NCBI RefSeq assembly: GCF_000702445.1
Contig: NZ_JNIF01000003.1
Location: 4,030,001-4,094,000, forward strand
Length of the DNA: 64,000 nt
From: Bryobacter aggregatus MPL3
GTDB lineage: Bacteria; Acidobacteriota; Terriglobia; Bryobacterales; Bryobacteraceae
Direction of reading: 5' to 3'
The notes below the pieces were generated by a model. That model did not search any database and was not told the origin of the DNA. It worked only from the letters and a program-made list of their open reading frames with translations. Shown in pieces: positions 16,144-24,730 of this stretch. How positions within the stretch are numbered: position 1 is the first letter of the stretch; each line of letters opens with the position of its first letter. A program made the position numbers and the translations under genes.

Positions 16144-16902
16144 ATGGGATCCAGCGTCATGACCGAACCTCAAACTTCTCAAGTTTCTCTCTTGCACCGT
16201 ATTTCGAGTATCGTCAGTTCGCAGCGTTCTCTGGACGAAATGCTGGGCGAAATCATTGGTCTGACAGTTCAAGTCACCAATTGTGACGCCGCGCTCGTCT
16301 ACCTGATCGAGAAAGAAAGCAACGAAATTGTTCTGCGCGCTTCGCAAGTTCCTCACGCGCAAGACCTCGGCCTCCTCAAAATGAAGGTGGGCGAAGGGGT
16401 CACCGGCTGGGTGGCCGAACATAAGAGCGTCGTTGCCCTGGCTGCGAATTCTGCACTCGATCACAGATTTAAGCGCTTCCAGGGCCTTGTCGAAGACACC
16501 TATGAAGCCTTCCTCTCGGTGCCGCTGATCAATCAGGGCGAAATCATTGGGGTCATCAATGTGCACCACAAAGAGGCTCACCCGCACACGGCAGAGGAGA
16601 TTTCACTGCTCACCTTCATCGGCGAGCAGATGGGGATCGCCATCTCGAAAGAGGTTCTGACCGAAGAAAACCAGCGCCTTGTTTCTGAAACCGAAGAAAT
16701 GAAGCGCCAGCTCGAAACCCGCAAGCTCGTCGAGCGTGCCAAGGGAATCCTGCAACACCGCTACAACCTCACCGAGGAAGAAGCCTATCTCCGGCTCCGG
16801 AATGAAAGCCGCCGCCACCGCAAACCGATGAAAGAACTGGCCGAAGCCATTATTCTTGCCGAAGAACTTTCCCGCAAGAGCGATGACGACGGCAAGGAAT
16901 AA
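16144..16902 (+). CDS. GAF-ANTAR antiterminator regulator
   Basis: A 252-residue cytoplasmic sensor. The GAF domain spans about residues 20-165 (DAALVYLIEKESNEIVLRAS; VGEGVTGWVAEHKSVVAL; AFLSVPLINQGEIIGVINVHH). The C-terminal 180-240 region, LVERAKGILQHRYNLTEEEAYLRL followed by SRRHRKPMKELAEAII, is an ANTAR RNA-binding domain, which stabilises antiterminator hairpins in target leaders. There is no receiver or kinase domain, so the ligand is probably sensed directly by GAF. A second ATG at 16159 is an equally possible start. I found no target hairpin pair near it. Confidence 0.9.
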   Translation: MGSSVMTEPQTSQVSLLHRISSIVSSQRSLDEMLGEIIGLTVQVTNCDAALVYLIEKESNEIVLRASQVPHAQDLGLLKMKVGEGVTGWVAEHKSVVALAANSALDHRFKRFQGLVEDTYEAFLSVPLINQGEIIGVINVHHKEAHPHTAEEISLLTFIGEQMGIAISKEVLTEENQRLVSETEEMKRQLETRKLVERAKGILQHRYNLTEEEAYLRLRNESRRHRKPMKELAEAIILAEELSRKSDDDGKE

Positions 16903-16920
16903 CCCGTTTACTATTAAAAG

Positions 16921-17889
16921 TTGAACGAGTTCTATCCCCTGTTTCGTAACGGCGATCTCTCGACGATCGCCGCAAATTTCTGGCCCCGCAATCTCGACGA
17001 GACTCGCTTCCCTGGGCAGCGGGAACTCCATCGCACTGAGCCGGAGGTTCAGGTCCTGGCACTGCGCCATGAGCCGGTGACGCCTCCGCGCGGCGAACTG
17101 ATTGTCCTGCATGGCCTGGAAGGTTCGCATGAATCCGGCTACATGAAGAGCATGGCGCAGGCCGCTCTGGTGCGGGGTTTCCGGGTACACCGGTTGAATA
17201 TGCGGACCTGCGGCGGCACCGAAGCTCTCGCGCCCACCCTCTATCACGCCGGCCTCACCAGCGACCTCCGCTCGATTCTCCAGTCTCTATCCGCCGCTGG
17301 GCGTGGTCCTATCTTTCTGGTTGGCTACTCGCTCGGAGGCAATGTCGTGCTGAAGCTCACAGGGGAACTCGGGAGCGAGGCGCGCACGCTCGGCGTTGCC
17401 GGTGTTGTGGGAATTTCAACCCCGCTTGATCTGATGGCCTGCTGCAAGCGCATGCAGGAGCCCCGCAATTTTATCTATTCGAGCAAGTTCATTGATCGCT
17501 TGAAAGCTCGCTACCGCCGCCGTGCTGCTGTTTTTCCGGAGCGCTTCCCCTTGGACGGACTCGACTTGGTCAAGAGTGTTCTCGAGTTCGACGACAAGTT
17601 CACCGCGCGTGCCTTCGGTTTTGGTGACGCGGCCAACTACTACGCCACCCAGTCCGCACAAGGCTTTCTCAGCGGAATTGCAGTCCCCACTCTTCTGATT
17701 CACTCTGCCGACGACCCGCTCATTCCCGCCTGGGTTTACGAGCGTGCCGCCCCCGAACGCAATCCCTCCATCCAACTCAAACTCACACGCTATGGTGGCC
17801 ATGTCGGCTTCCTTTCGAGCAGCGGGATGCGTTTCTGGTCGGAAGAATGTGCCGCTGATTGGGTTCAGCAGCAGATTTCTGGAACCTAA
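16921..17889 (+). CDS. YheT-type alpha/beta hydrolase
   Basis: A 322-residue serine hydrolase of the YheT/ABHD family. TTG start. HGLEGSHESGYMKSMAQAAL (about 62-80) provides the oxyanion region. GYSLGG (about residue 140) is the nucleophile elbow, HSADDP (about 262) holds the acid, and GGHVGFLS (about 298) the catalytic His, so the triad is complete. RLNMRTCGGTE is a family hallmark. The substrate is likely an ester of a lipid or xenobiotic, but this cannot be read from sequence. It follows the GAF-ANTAR gene by 18 bp. Confidence 0.88.
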   Translation: MNEFYPLFRNGDLSTIAANFWPRNLDETRFPGQRELHRTEPEVQVLALRHEPVTPPRGELIVLHGLEGSHESGYMKSMAQAALVRGFRVHRLNMRTCGGTEALAPTLYHAGLTSDLRSILQSLSAAGRGPIFLVGYSLGGNVVLKLTGELGSEARTLGVAGVVGISTPLDLMACCKRMQEPRNFIYSSKFIDRLKARYRRRAAVFPERFPLDGLDLVKSVLEFDDKFTARAFGFGDAANYYATQSAQGFLSGIAVPTLLIHSADDPLIPAWVYERAAPERNPSIQLKLTRYGGHVGFLSSSGMRFWSEECAADWVQQQISGT

Positions 17890-17917
17890 GGCGTTTCTCC
17901 AGCGTAATGAACGCTGA

Positions 17918-19165
17918 ATGCCATCGCAGCGCAGTAGTGCCTTTCTCGAATCCGTGTGGGTTGCATTGGGCAGTTTGCGCGCCAGTAAACTCCGTAGCTT
18001 CCTCACTTTGCTTGGCATCATCCTCGCGACGACAACGCTCATCGCGGTGATGAGCCTCATCCACGGTATGGATGTTTATATCGCGGAGAAAGTCAGCGAC
18101 ATGGGCGCCGACGGCTTCCGCGTCGTCCGGATGGCCTTTATCGGAGACTGGGACGCGAAAAAGTTCCTGGAGTACCAACGGCGGAATCCGGAACTGAAGC
18201 GGGAAGAGTTCGACTTTATCCGGCAAAACGCAACGCTGGTCAAAGAGATCGGAATGGCGGTGTATCGCCGGGGGCCCCTTGTTTTTGGCGGGGATCGTGT
18301 GGATCAGGTCCAGATCATCGGGGAATCTCCCAACATGGCCACAATCGAGAACACGCAAGTGGAAAGTGGCCGCTATTTTTCCGACATCGATAACAACCGT
18401 CACTTGATGGTCGCCTTCCTCGGCCACGATCTGAAGGATCGTTGGTTCCCCAATACCGAAGCAGTCGGCAAAAGCATCCACATTGACGGGCGTCCTTACG
18501 AAGTGATCGGTGTGGCGAAAGCGAAGGGAAGTGTCTTTGGACAAACGCAGGACAGCTTTGTTTCGATTCCCGTTGAGACTTACTTCAAGTCTTATGGAGC
18601 TCGCAAAGGGATCAACTACAGCGTCGTGGCAATCTCTCACGACAAACTGCTGCAGTCGCAGGACGAAGTGCGATCGCTGATCCGCTCCTACCGGCACTTG
18701 ACGCCAGGGAAGGAAGATAATTTTGCGATCTTCAATTCCGACTCGCTCACCAATGCCTGGAGCCAGATGACTGGCGCCATTGCTGCGACGGCGATTGCGG
18801 TTGTCAGCGTCTTCATGGTGGTGGGCGGCGTTGTCATCATGAACATCATGCTCGCCGTTGTCAGCGAGCGGACGCAGGAGATTGGCATCCGCAAATCGCT
18901 GGGCGCGCGCCGGCAGGATATCCTGAATCAGTTCCTGGTAGAAAGCGCGGTGCTGGCTGCGAGCGGCGGTGTCTTCGGAGTCGCGATTGCCTGGACTTTT
19001 GCGATTGTGATTCGCACTCTCACTCCTGTTCCCATGTCGATGCCGATCATGAGCGTTGCTCTCGGCGTTGGCCTCTCCATGACGGTGGGCCTCTTTTTTG
19101 GAATCTATCCGGCGCGGCAAGCCTCTAAGCTGGACCCGATCGAAGCATTGCGAGTGGAACGATGA
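17918..19165 (+). CDS. MacB-type ABC transporter permease, first of a pair
   Basis: A 415-residue single-unit MacB/FtsX permease: transmembrane helix at about 25-45 (LRSFLTLLGIILATTTLIAV), a periplasmic domain, then three C-terminal helices with VVIMNIMLAVVSERTQEIGIRKSLGARRQDI at about 305-335 and the ending ARQASKLDPIEALRVER. It forms a tandem with the next gene (ATGA overlap), so the two likely assemble as a heterodimer. A cognate MacB/LolD ATPase is missing from the vicinity and must come from elsewhere. No ribosome site precedes the ATG; GTG at 17951 is an alternative. Confidence 0.9.
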   Translation: MPSQRSSAFLESVWVALGSLRASKLRSFLTLLGIILATTTLIAVMSLIHGMDVYIAEKVSDMGADGFRVVRMAFIGDWDAKKFLEYQRRNPELKREEFDFIRQNATLVKEIGMAVYRRGPLVFGGDRVDQVQIIGESPNMATIENTQVESGRYFSDIDNNRHLMVAFLGHDLKDRWFPNTEAVGKSIHIDGRPYEVIGVAKAKGSVFGQTQDSFVSIPVETYFKSYGARKGINYSVVAISHDKLLQSQDEVRSLIRSYRHLTPGKEDNFAIFNSDSLTNAWSQMTGAIAATAIAVVSVFMVVGGVVIMNIMLAVVSERTQEIGIRKSLGARRQDILNQFLVESAVLAASGGVFGVAIAWTFAIVIRTLTPVPMSMPIMSVALGVGLSMTVGLFFGIYPARQASKLDPIEALRVER

Positions 19166-20400
19166 AACAGTCTCTCTTTTGGTCCAGCGTCGGGATGGCG
19201 CTCGATACCCTGCGCACCTATAAGCTGCGTTCTTTTCTCACCGTTCTCGGTGTGATCATCGGCACAGGCACCATCATTGGTGTGGGCTCGATCATCACGG
19301 GCATGGATGAGTCCTTTGCCAACGCCATGCGTACCTTTGGCTCAGACACGATGGTCGTATTCAAGTTTGCGGTGGGCCCGCGCTTTGGCAATCGCACGGC
19401 GGAGGAGCGGATGCGCAAGCCCCTCACTTTCGATCAAGCGCAGGCCATCCGCGAGCGTTGTCCGCACGTCGAACGCGTCACCGCCGGGCTGCTCCCCTGG
19501 CGCGGGGTGCAGAAGATCCGTTTCCAAGCCAACGACTACGCTGGTCTCGACGTCTGGGGCGCTGATCCCAGCTACTCCGACGTCTGGCAAGTGGACATGA
19601 TTCATGGCCGCTTCTACAACGAGGTCGACAATCAGCACCATTCCCGCGTTGTCGTGCTGGGGCAGGACGTCGCCAAGGCGCTCTTCGCCAGTGCCGACCC
19701 CAGTGGCAAATGGGTCGATCTCGACGGGCAGATGATGGAAGTCATCGGCGTCATGAAGCCCTCTGGAACCAATGGTCCGGGCAGCCGCGACAACCGTGTC
19801 GTCATGCCCTATTGGACGATGCGAAAGTTCAATCCCGCGGCGGAGGAGCACATGCTCTTCGTCCAGCCGATGAAGGGCTATCTTCCTGCCGCCATGGATG
19901 AGGTGCGCGGCGTGCTGCGCCAGGAGCGCCGCGTCAAATATGACCAGCCCGATAATTTTTCGATTTCTACCTCCGAGCAGATGATTGAAGACTTCCGCAA
20001 GATCATGTCGATCACTGCACTTGTGATGGTGGTGCTCTCCTCGATCGGTTTGCTGGTGGGCGGCATCGGCGTCATGAACATCATGCTCGTCAGTGTCACC
20101 GAGCGCACTCGTGAAATCGGGGTGCGCAAAGCGCTCGGCGCCCGGCGCTCGGAGATCATCACCCAGTTCATGACGGAAGCTGTCGTCCTCACCTTTCTCG
20201 GCGGGCTGATTGGCATGGCCATCGGCTGGCTCATCCCCGTGATCGGCTCCTTCCTGTTCCCCAATCTCCCGATGAGTGTCCCGATCTGGGCGGCGGTGGT
20301 GGGGGTCGGAGTCAGCGTCGGCGTGGGGCTATTCTTCGGCATCTGGCCTGCGAATAAGGCGGCCAAGCTCGATCCGGTTGAGGCGCTGCGCTACGAGTAA
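19162..20400 (+). CDS. MacB-type ABC transporter permease, second of a pair
   Basis: A 412-residue paralogue of the preceding gene, with the same layout: MALDTLRTYKLRSFLTVLGV leading into the first helix, a periplasmic core, and GGIGVMNIMLVSVTERTREIG then VRKALGARRSEI in the C-terminal membrane block, ending ANKAAKLDPVEALRYE. It starts inside the stop of the first permease (GATGA). Efflux of a toxic compound or envelope-lipid handling is the usual role of the family; nothing in the neighbourhood defines the cargo. Confidence 0.92.
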   Translation: MKQSLFWSSVGMALDTLRTYKLRSFLTVLGVIIGTGTIIGVGSIITGMDESFANAMRTFGSDTMVVFKFAVGPRFGNRTAEERMRKPLTFDQAQAIRERCPHVERVTAGLLPWRGVQKIRFQANDYAGLDVWGADPSYSDVWQVDMIHGRFYNEVDNQHHSRVVVLGQDVAKALFASADPSGKWVDLDGQMMEVIGVMKPSGTNGPGSRDNRVVMPYWTMRKFNPAAEEHMLFVQPMKGYLPAAMDEVRGVLRQERRVKYDQPDNFSISTSEQMIEDFRKIMSITALVMVVLSSIGLLVGGIGVMNIMLVSVTERTREIGVRKALGARRSEIITQFMTEAVVLTFLGGLIGMAIGWLIPVIGSFLFPNLPMSVPIWAAVVGVGVSVGVGLFFGIWPANKAAKLDPVEALRYE

Positions 20401-20409
20401 ACTAGGCAT

Positions 20410-20988
20410 ATGGCATCACCAGCCCTAGTGCCGCTGCCAACGATGTCCTACGAGGACTACCTCGCCTACAATAAGCGCAGCAATTCAAAACTCGAATTCC
20501 TGAATGGCATCGTCTATGCGATGGCGGGCGGAACACGTGCGCACAGTTGGATCGCCAGTAATCTGATTGCCATCTTGAACCCGAAGCTCAAAGGCAAGAA
20601 GTGCTACACGCTGACCTCCGACACCATGGTGGAAACCCCGTCTCGTGAGGCCGTCTATTTTCCTGATGTCAGCATCTATTGCGGAGAGAAGCCAGGAGTA
20701 GTGCTCCCTCCCCTCACCGACCCCATCCTCGTCGTTGAAGTTCTATCCGCCTCTACCCGCAAATATGACCTCAGCACCAAGCTCGAGCACTACAAGCTGA
20801 TCCCCGCGCTGCGCCACATTTTGTACGTCGATTCGGAAAGCATTGGCGCCCAGCTCTACACCCGCCGCGAAGACGAAGTCTGGCCTGGCTTCCCCGAAAC
20901 TTTTACCGCGCTTCGCGACACCATCGAGTTCCGGGAGCTGAATCTCTCCATTCCGATGGCCGAAATGTACGACCAACTCGCATTCTAG
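20410..20988 (+). CDS. Uma2 family (DUF820) restriction-endonuclease-like protein
   Basis: A 192-residue protein of the Uma2/DUF820 family, a PD-(D/E)XK-like fold of unknown biological role. The characteristic elements are YEDYLAYNKRSNSKLEFLNG near the N-terminus, then YFPDVSIYCG, PILVVEVLSASTRKYDL (the acidic and E-V-L core), and KLEHYKLIPALRHILYVD. Start ATG 20410, 9 bp after the second permease. It overlaps the convergent Nudix gene by 4 bp. These genes are often numerous and solitary in acidobacteria and cyanobacteria; no partner is seen here. Confidence 0.87.
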   Translation: MASPALVPLPTMSYEDYLAYNKRSNSKLEFLNGIVYAMAGGTRAHSWIASNLIAILNPKLKGKKCYTLTSDTMVETPSREAVYFPDVSIYCGEKPGVVLPPLTDPILVVEVLSASTRKYDLSTKLEHYKLIPALRHILYVDSESIGAQLYTRREDEVWPGFPETFTALRDTIEFRELNLSIPMAEMYDQLAF

Positions 20989-21380
20989 CCGCGCTTGGCC
21001 AGAAACTCGATAAAGTCCCGATCGCCTTCGAGGAAATCATAGTCTGGCAATCGCACTGCTTCTTCCCAAAGAATCTGTTCAAACTCGTAGTTCACCGGAA
21101 CTCCAGTGAACTGCGTTACTTCATAGAAAGTCAGTTCGACGGGTGGCTTCTCGTTGTAGCTGAACTGGTAGCTTTGCATCATCTCTCCGATGACGGCTTC
21201 GATTCCGAGTTCTTCGCGCAGTTCGCGCACGAGTGCCTGTTCCGGCGTTTCTCCCACTTCGATCTTCCCGCCTGGAAATTCCCACTTCAACCCATGCCAA
21301 TCATTCCGTTTTCGTTGGCCGATCAGGATCCTTCCCCCGTGGAACACCACTCCCGCGACTACGGCTACCGCTTTTGGCAT
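20985..21380 (-). CDS. Nudix hydrolase, MutT-like
   Basis: A 131-residue (deoxy)nucleoside diphosphate-X hydrolase. The full Nudix box starts at GGKIEVGETPEQALVRELRE and ends ELGI (about residues 38-62). KWEFPGG just before it, and DWHGLKWEFPGGK overall, resemble MutT, which removes 8-oxo-dGTP. I start at ATG 21380; a TTG lies one codon earlier. It is a small protein with no extra domain. A housekeeping or clean-up function is likely, with substrate inferred only from the MutT-like block. Confidence 0.92.
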   Translation of the reverse strand: MPKAVAVVAGVVFHGGRILIGQRKRNDWHGLKWEFPGGKIEVGETPEQALVRELREELGIEAVIGEMMQSYQFSYNEKPPVELTFYEVTQFTGVPVNYEFEQILWEEAVRLPDYDFLEGDRDFIEFLAKRG

Positions 21381-21423
21381 CAATCTCTATAGCTTACTAG
21401 GGGTTCAAACGCTGCAAGGTGCA

Positions 21424-22920
21424 TCAACTGATTCTACTCGGTACCGCGCGCAGTCCTGAAGCTCCCGACACCGCACCGTTGCTCTTGTGCTCTTCATGGT
21501 ATTCCGCATCCTGGTTCACGTTCCATACGTCATAGACCAGGCTTCCGGCCAGGATATTCTTTGCGGTCAACATGGCGGTCATCATGGAATGGTCCTGATT
21601 ATTGTACTTGTGCATCCCATTTCGGCCGACCAGGTGCAGATTAGGGAATCGCTCCTGCACCTCATTCTTCACATGCTCGACATGCTTGGCATAGGTATCG
21701 TCATAAACGGGATATGCCTTTGGCTGTCGCACCACCACACCGCCGGTCACATCGGACGCTTTGACGAGGCCAATTTTCTCGATCTCCCGCTTGGCCAGCT
21801 CAATCAGTTCGTGATCGGGCATATTCCAAAGCCCGTCCCCCTCGAAACAGAAATATTCGAGCCCATAGCAGGCCATCGCCGGATCCGGCACCAGAAAGGG
21901 AGACCATGCCTTGAAGTTCTGAATCCGGCCCACCTTCACTGTCGGATCGTGAACATAAATCCAGTTGTCCTGGATCGGATTCGTTTCGCGCATCATCAGC
22001 GCAACGGTCAGAAAGTCCCGATATCCCAGTTTGCCCGCCGCCTGCGAAGCCGTTTCTCCCATGGATTCGCCCAAAGCCACTCCGAGAGCTCGAATCGGCA
22101 TGGAGGAGATGACGTTCTTTGTTTGGAAGAGATGTGATTGGCCTTCGCCGTCTACGGATTCCACGGTCCAGACCCCGGTCGATTCGCAGCGCTTTAATCC
22201 TGTCACCCGGTAGCCCATGCGCAACTCGCCGCCACGCGCCACCATTTTTTCCGCGCAACGCTCCCACATCATTCCGGGCCCGTACTTCGGATAACGGAAG
22301 CTCGCGATGAGAGACTTGACCACTTGCGACCGTTCGCTCTCTGCGGCAGGTTTGCTCCCCGAAAGCGCATTTAGGATCGCTGTCGAAAGCGACAATCCCT
22401 TGATCCGCTGCGCTGCCCAATCTGCTGAGATCTGGTCGCAGGGGACGCCCCATACTTTTTCCGTATAGGTCTTGAAGAACATCTGATAGAGCCGCTCGCC
22501 GAAATTGTTCGACACCCAATCGGCAAAAGATTTCGGATTGGGTTTGGGGAAGAGCCTGGCTTTCAGATAGGAGGTGACACAAAGAGTCGACTGTCGCAGC
22601 CCCAACTTCTGCAGTGCCTCACCGGCGCGCAAAGGGTAGGAGAAGTACTTCCCGCGATAGTAGATGCGGGAGAGCCTGGGCCGCTCGAGAAGTTCATCCC
22701 CCAGAATCTCGGTCCACAGCGCTTCAACCTCAGCCGATTTCGAGAAAAAACGGTGCCCGCCGATATCGAATCGATATCCTTCGTGTTCTACCGTTCGCGA
22801 AATCCCCCCAACATAGCGTGGATCACTTTCGAGAACCAGAACACTCTTGCCTTCTCCAGCCAGCAAATAGCCAGCGGTCAATCCAGCCGGCCCAGCACCA
22901 ATCGCGACGACGTCAAACAT
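21424..22920 (-). CDS. FAD-dependent oxidoreductase, amine oxidase/UDP-galactopyranose mutase-like
   Basis: A 498-residue flavoprotein. GAGPAGLTAGYLLAGEGKSV (8-27) is the FAD ADP-binding fold, continuing VLESDPRYVGGISRTVEHEG and FDIGGHRFF, a pattern shared by protoporphyrinogen oxidase-like and UDP-galactopyranose-mutase-like proteins. The C-terminal GRNGMHKYNNQDHSMMTAM block is typical of a family often found in polysaccharide loci, where it may act on a sugar or polyprenyl carrier. The neighbours give no support for a specific pathway. The upstream 125 bp, shared with the divergent scaffold gene, show no clear ribosome site for either. Confidence 0.85.
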   Translation of the reverse strand: MFDVVAIGAGPAGLTAGYLLAGEGKSVLVLESDPRYVGGISRTVEHEGYRFDIGGHRFFSKSAEVEALWTEILGDELLERPRLSRIYYRGKYFSYPLRAGEALQKLGLRQSTLCVTSYLKARLFPKPNPKSFADWVSNNFGERLYQMFFKTYTEKVWGVPCDQISADWAAQRIKGLSLSTAILNALSGSKPAAESERSQVVKSLIASFRYPKYGPGMMWERCAEKMVARGGELRMGYRVTGLKRCESTGVWTVESVDGEGQSHLFQTKNVISSMPIRALGVALGESMGETASQAAGKLGYRDFLTVALMMRETNPIQDNWIYVHDPTVKVGRIQNFKAWSPFLVPDPAMACYGLEYFCFEGDGLWNMPDHELIELAKREIEKIGLVKASDVTGGVVVRQPKAYPVYDDTYAKHVEHVKNEVQERFPNLHLVGRNGMHKYNNQDHSMMTAMLTAKNILAGSLVYDVWNVNQDAEYHEEHKSNGAVSGASGLRAVPSRIS

Positions 22921-23045
22921 TTATCTAATTAGGATCAGTTAATCGTACCCTTCCTGTCAGCGCAAATTCCAAAAAAGTTTGATGAATCAGGCTTTGGAGC
23001 GATTCGACCCTATACCTCCATGAGACTTGAGACAATAAACTACCT

Positions 23046-23408
23046 GTGTATAGTGGCCTACTCCTAGATCATTTTGAAAATCCAAGGAATCTTAAGGAAC
23101 TTCTTGCACCTTCGTTCATCGTCGCAGTAGAGAACCCGATTTGCGGTGATCAGTTACGGATTAGCGTCGAATGTTTTGAGAAAAAGATTGTTCGTGCTTC
23201 CTTTCGCGCACGCGGCTGTACCGCATCGATTGCCTGTGGCAGTGCTCTCACAGAACTCCTCATCGGCTGTTCTGCGGCCGACTTGAAGCGCCTGGATGCT
23301 GCCGCGATCGACGCGGCTATTGGCGGCTTGATTCCAGAATCGAAGCATGCCGCCGTCCTTTGTGCCGACGCAGTCCGTAAGCTAGAGGCAGAGTGGAAGA
23401 CTTCCTAG
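23046..23408 (+). CDS. IscU/NifU-like iron-sulfur cluster scaffold
   Basis: A 120-residue scaffold-type protein on which Fe-S clusters are built before transfer. GTG start matches the family beginning (MYSGLLLDHFENPRN). The three ligand cysteines line up with IscU: Cys33 in NPICGDQ (with Asp35), Cys58 in RARGCTAS, and Cys106 in HAAVLCADA; Cys64 is an extra. No iscS, sufS or other cluster genes are adjacent; instead a peptidase follows with a 16-bp overlap. It may be a stand-alone SufU-like or repurposed scaffold. Confidence 0.87.
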   Translation: MYSGLLLDHFENPRNLKELLAPSFIVAVENPICGDQLRISVECFEKKIVRASFRARGCTASIACGSALTELLIGCSAADLKRLDAAAIDAAIGGLIPESKHAAVLCADAVRKLEAEWKTS

Positions 23409-24730
23409 ACGACCTCATCGCTTGGCTGCGCATCCCGAGCATCAGCGCACTTCCCGAGCACGCCAATGACGTTCACGCTGCTGCCGTTTTCACTGCCGGC
23501 CTCTTCCGCAAGGCTGGCCTTGAGAATGTCGGGCTGATCGAAGGGGAAGGGCATCCCCTCGTGGTCGGCGACTGGCTCCACGCTCCCGGCAAGCCCACCA
23601 TCCTGTGCTACGGGCACTACGATGTCCAGCCTGCCGAGCCGTTGCATCTGTGGAACACCCCTCCTTTTGAGCCCACTGTGCTCGGCGACAATCTCTACGC
23701 CCGCGGTGCAGCAGACGACAAAGGCTTAGCCATTATCCTGATCAAGGCGGTTGAGCGTCTGCGCCAGCAAGGCCCTCTTCCGGTCAACCTGCGCTTTTTG
23801 TTTGAAGGCGAGGAGGAATCCGGTGGCGATCATGTTTCAAACTATCTCCGGACCCATCCTGAGGCGCTGGCTTGCGACGCAGCGCTCATTTGCGACACCG
23901 AGATGTTTGCCCCCGAGCTTCCCACCCTCTGCGTGGGGCTGCGAGGGATCCTCTATGCGGAGCTGGAGGTCCAGACAGGCGAGACGGATCTGCATTCCGG
24001 CGTCTATGGCGGTGCTGTTCCCAATGCCATCGAGGCGGCAGCACGCATTGTTTCTTCGCTGAAAGATCTTCACGGACGAATTCTGATCCCCGGCTTCTAT
24101 GACGATGTGGCCGCTCCCACCGCGGAAGAGCTGGCGAGCTGGGCTCGCCTTCCTTTCGATGCTGGCGCCTTTCAGCGTGAGGAGGCACGTGTCCATGCGC
24201 TGACCGGGGAACCCGGCTTCGGGGTTCTCGAACGTTCCTGGGCCCGGCCCACCTTTGAGATCCACGGCATCCGTGGTGGCTTCACCGGCCCCGGTGCGAA
24301 AACAGTGATTCCTTGCGAGGCAACGGTCAAGTTCAGTTGCCGCCTTGCCCCCGGTCAAGACCCCGTCCGGGTGGGTGAACTGCTCAACGCTGCCATCGAA
24401 GCGGCTGCGCTTCCCGGTGTCCGCACCCAGTTGAAAATCCTCCATAGCGCCAAGGCGAGCGTGGTCGATCCCGCCAATCCTTATGTCAGAAAAGCGGCAC
24501 TTGCGATGACGGAAGTCTTCGGCCGCGAAACGGTCTTGACTCGCAGTGGAGGTTCCATTCCAATCGTCGGTCTCTTTGCCGAGACGCTGGGTGTTCCAAG
24601 CGTCCTCACCGGCTTTGGTCTGCCCGATGACAATCTGCATGCTCCGAATGAGAAGGTTTATCTGCCCAACATTGAGCGCGGCATCGAGGCAATCGTTCGC
24701 TACTGGCAATCTCTCGGAGAAGCGCTGTGA
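23393..24730 (+). CDS. M20 family metallopeptidase (dipeptidase-like)
   Basis: A 445-residue two-zinc peptidase of the M20 family. The metal ligands are recognisable in order: CYGHYDVQ (His), GAADDKG (Asp), EGEEESGG (catalytic Glu and Glu ligand), ICDTEMF (Asp) and DNLHAPNEK (His near the C-terminus). A lid/dimerisation domain sits between about residues 190 and 310. No signal peptide, so cytoplasmic. GTG start within the 3' end of the scaffold gene; its own stop overlaps the dnaG start (GTGA). Substrates are presumably short peptides. Confidence 0.92.
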   Translation: MEDFLDDLIAWLRIPSISALPEHANDVHAAAVFTAGLFRKAGLENVGLIEGEGHPLVVGDWLHAPGKPTILCYGHYDVQPAEPLHLWNTPPFEPTVLGDNLYARGAADDKGLAIILIKAVERLRQQGPLPVNLRFLFEGEEESGGDHVSNYLRTHPEALACDAALICDTEMFAPELPTLCVGLRGILYAELEVQTGETDLHSGVYGGAVPNAIEAAARIVSSLKDLHGRILIPGFYDDVAAPTAEELASWARLPFDAGAFQREEARVHALTGEPGFGVLERSWARPTFEIHGIRGGFTGPGAKTVIPCEATVKFSCRLAPGQDPVRVGELLNAAIEAAALPGVRTQLKILHSAKASVVDPANPYVRKAALAMTEVFGRETVLTRSGGSIPIVGLFAETLGVPSVLTGFGLPDDNLHAPNEKVYLPNIERGIEAIVRYWQSLGEAL

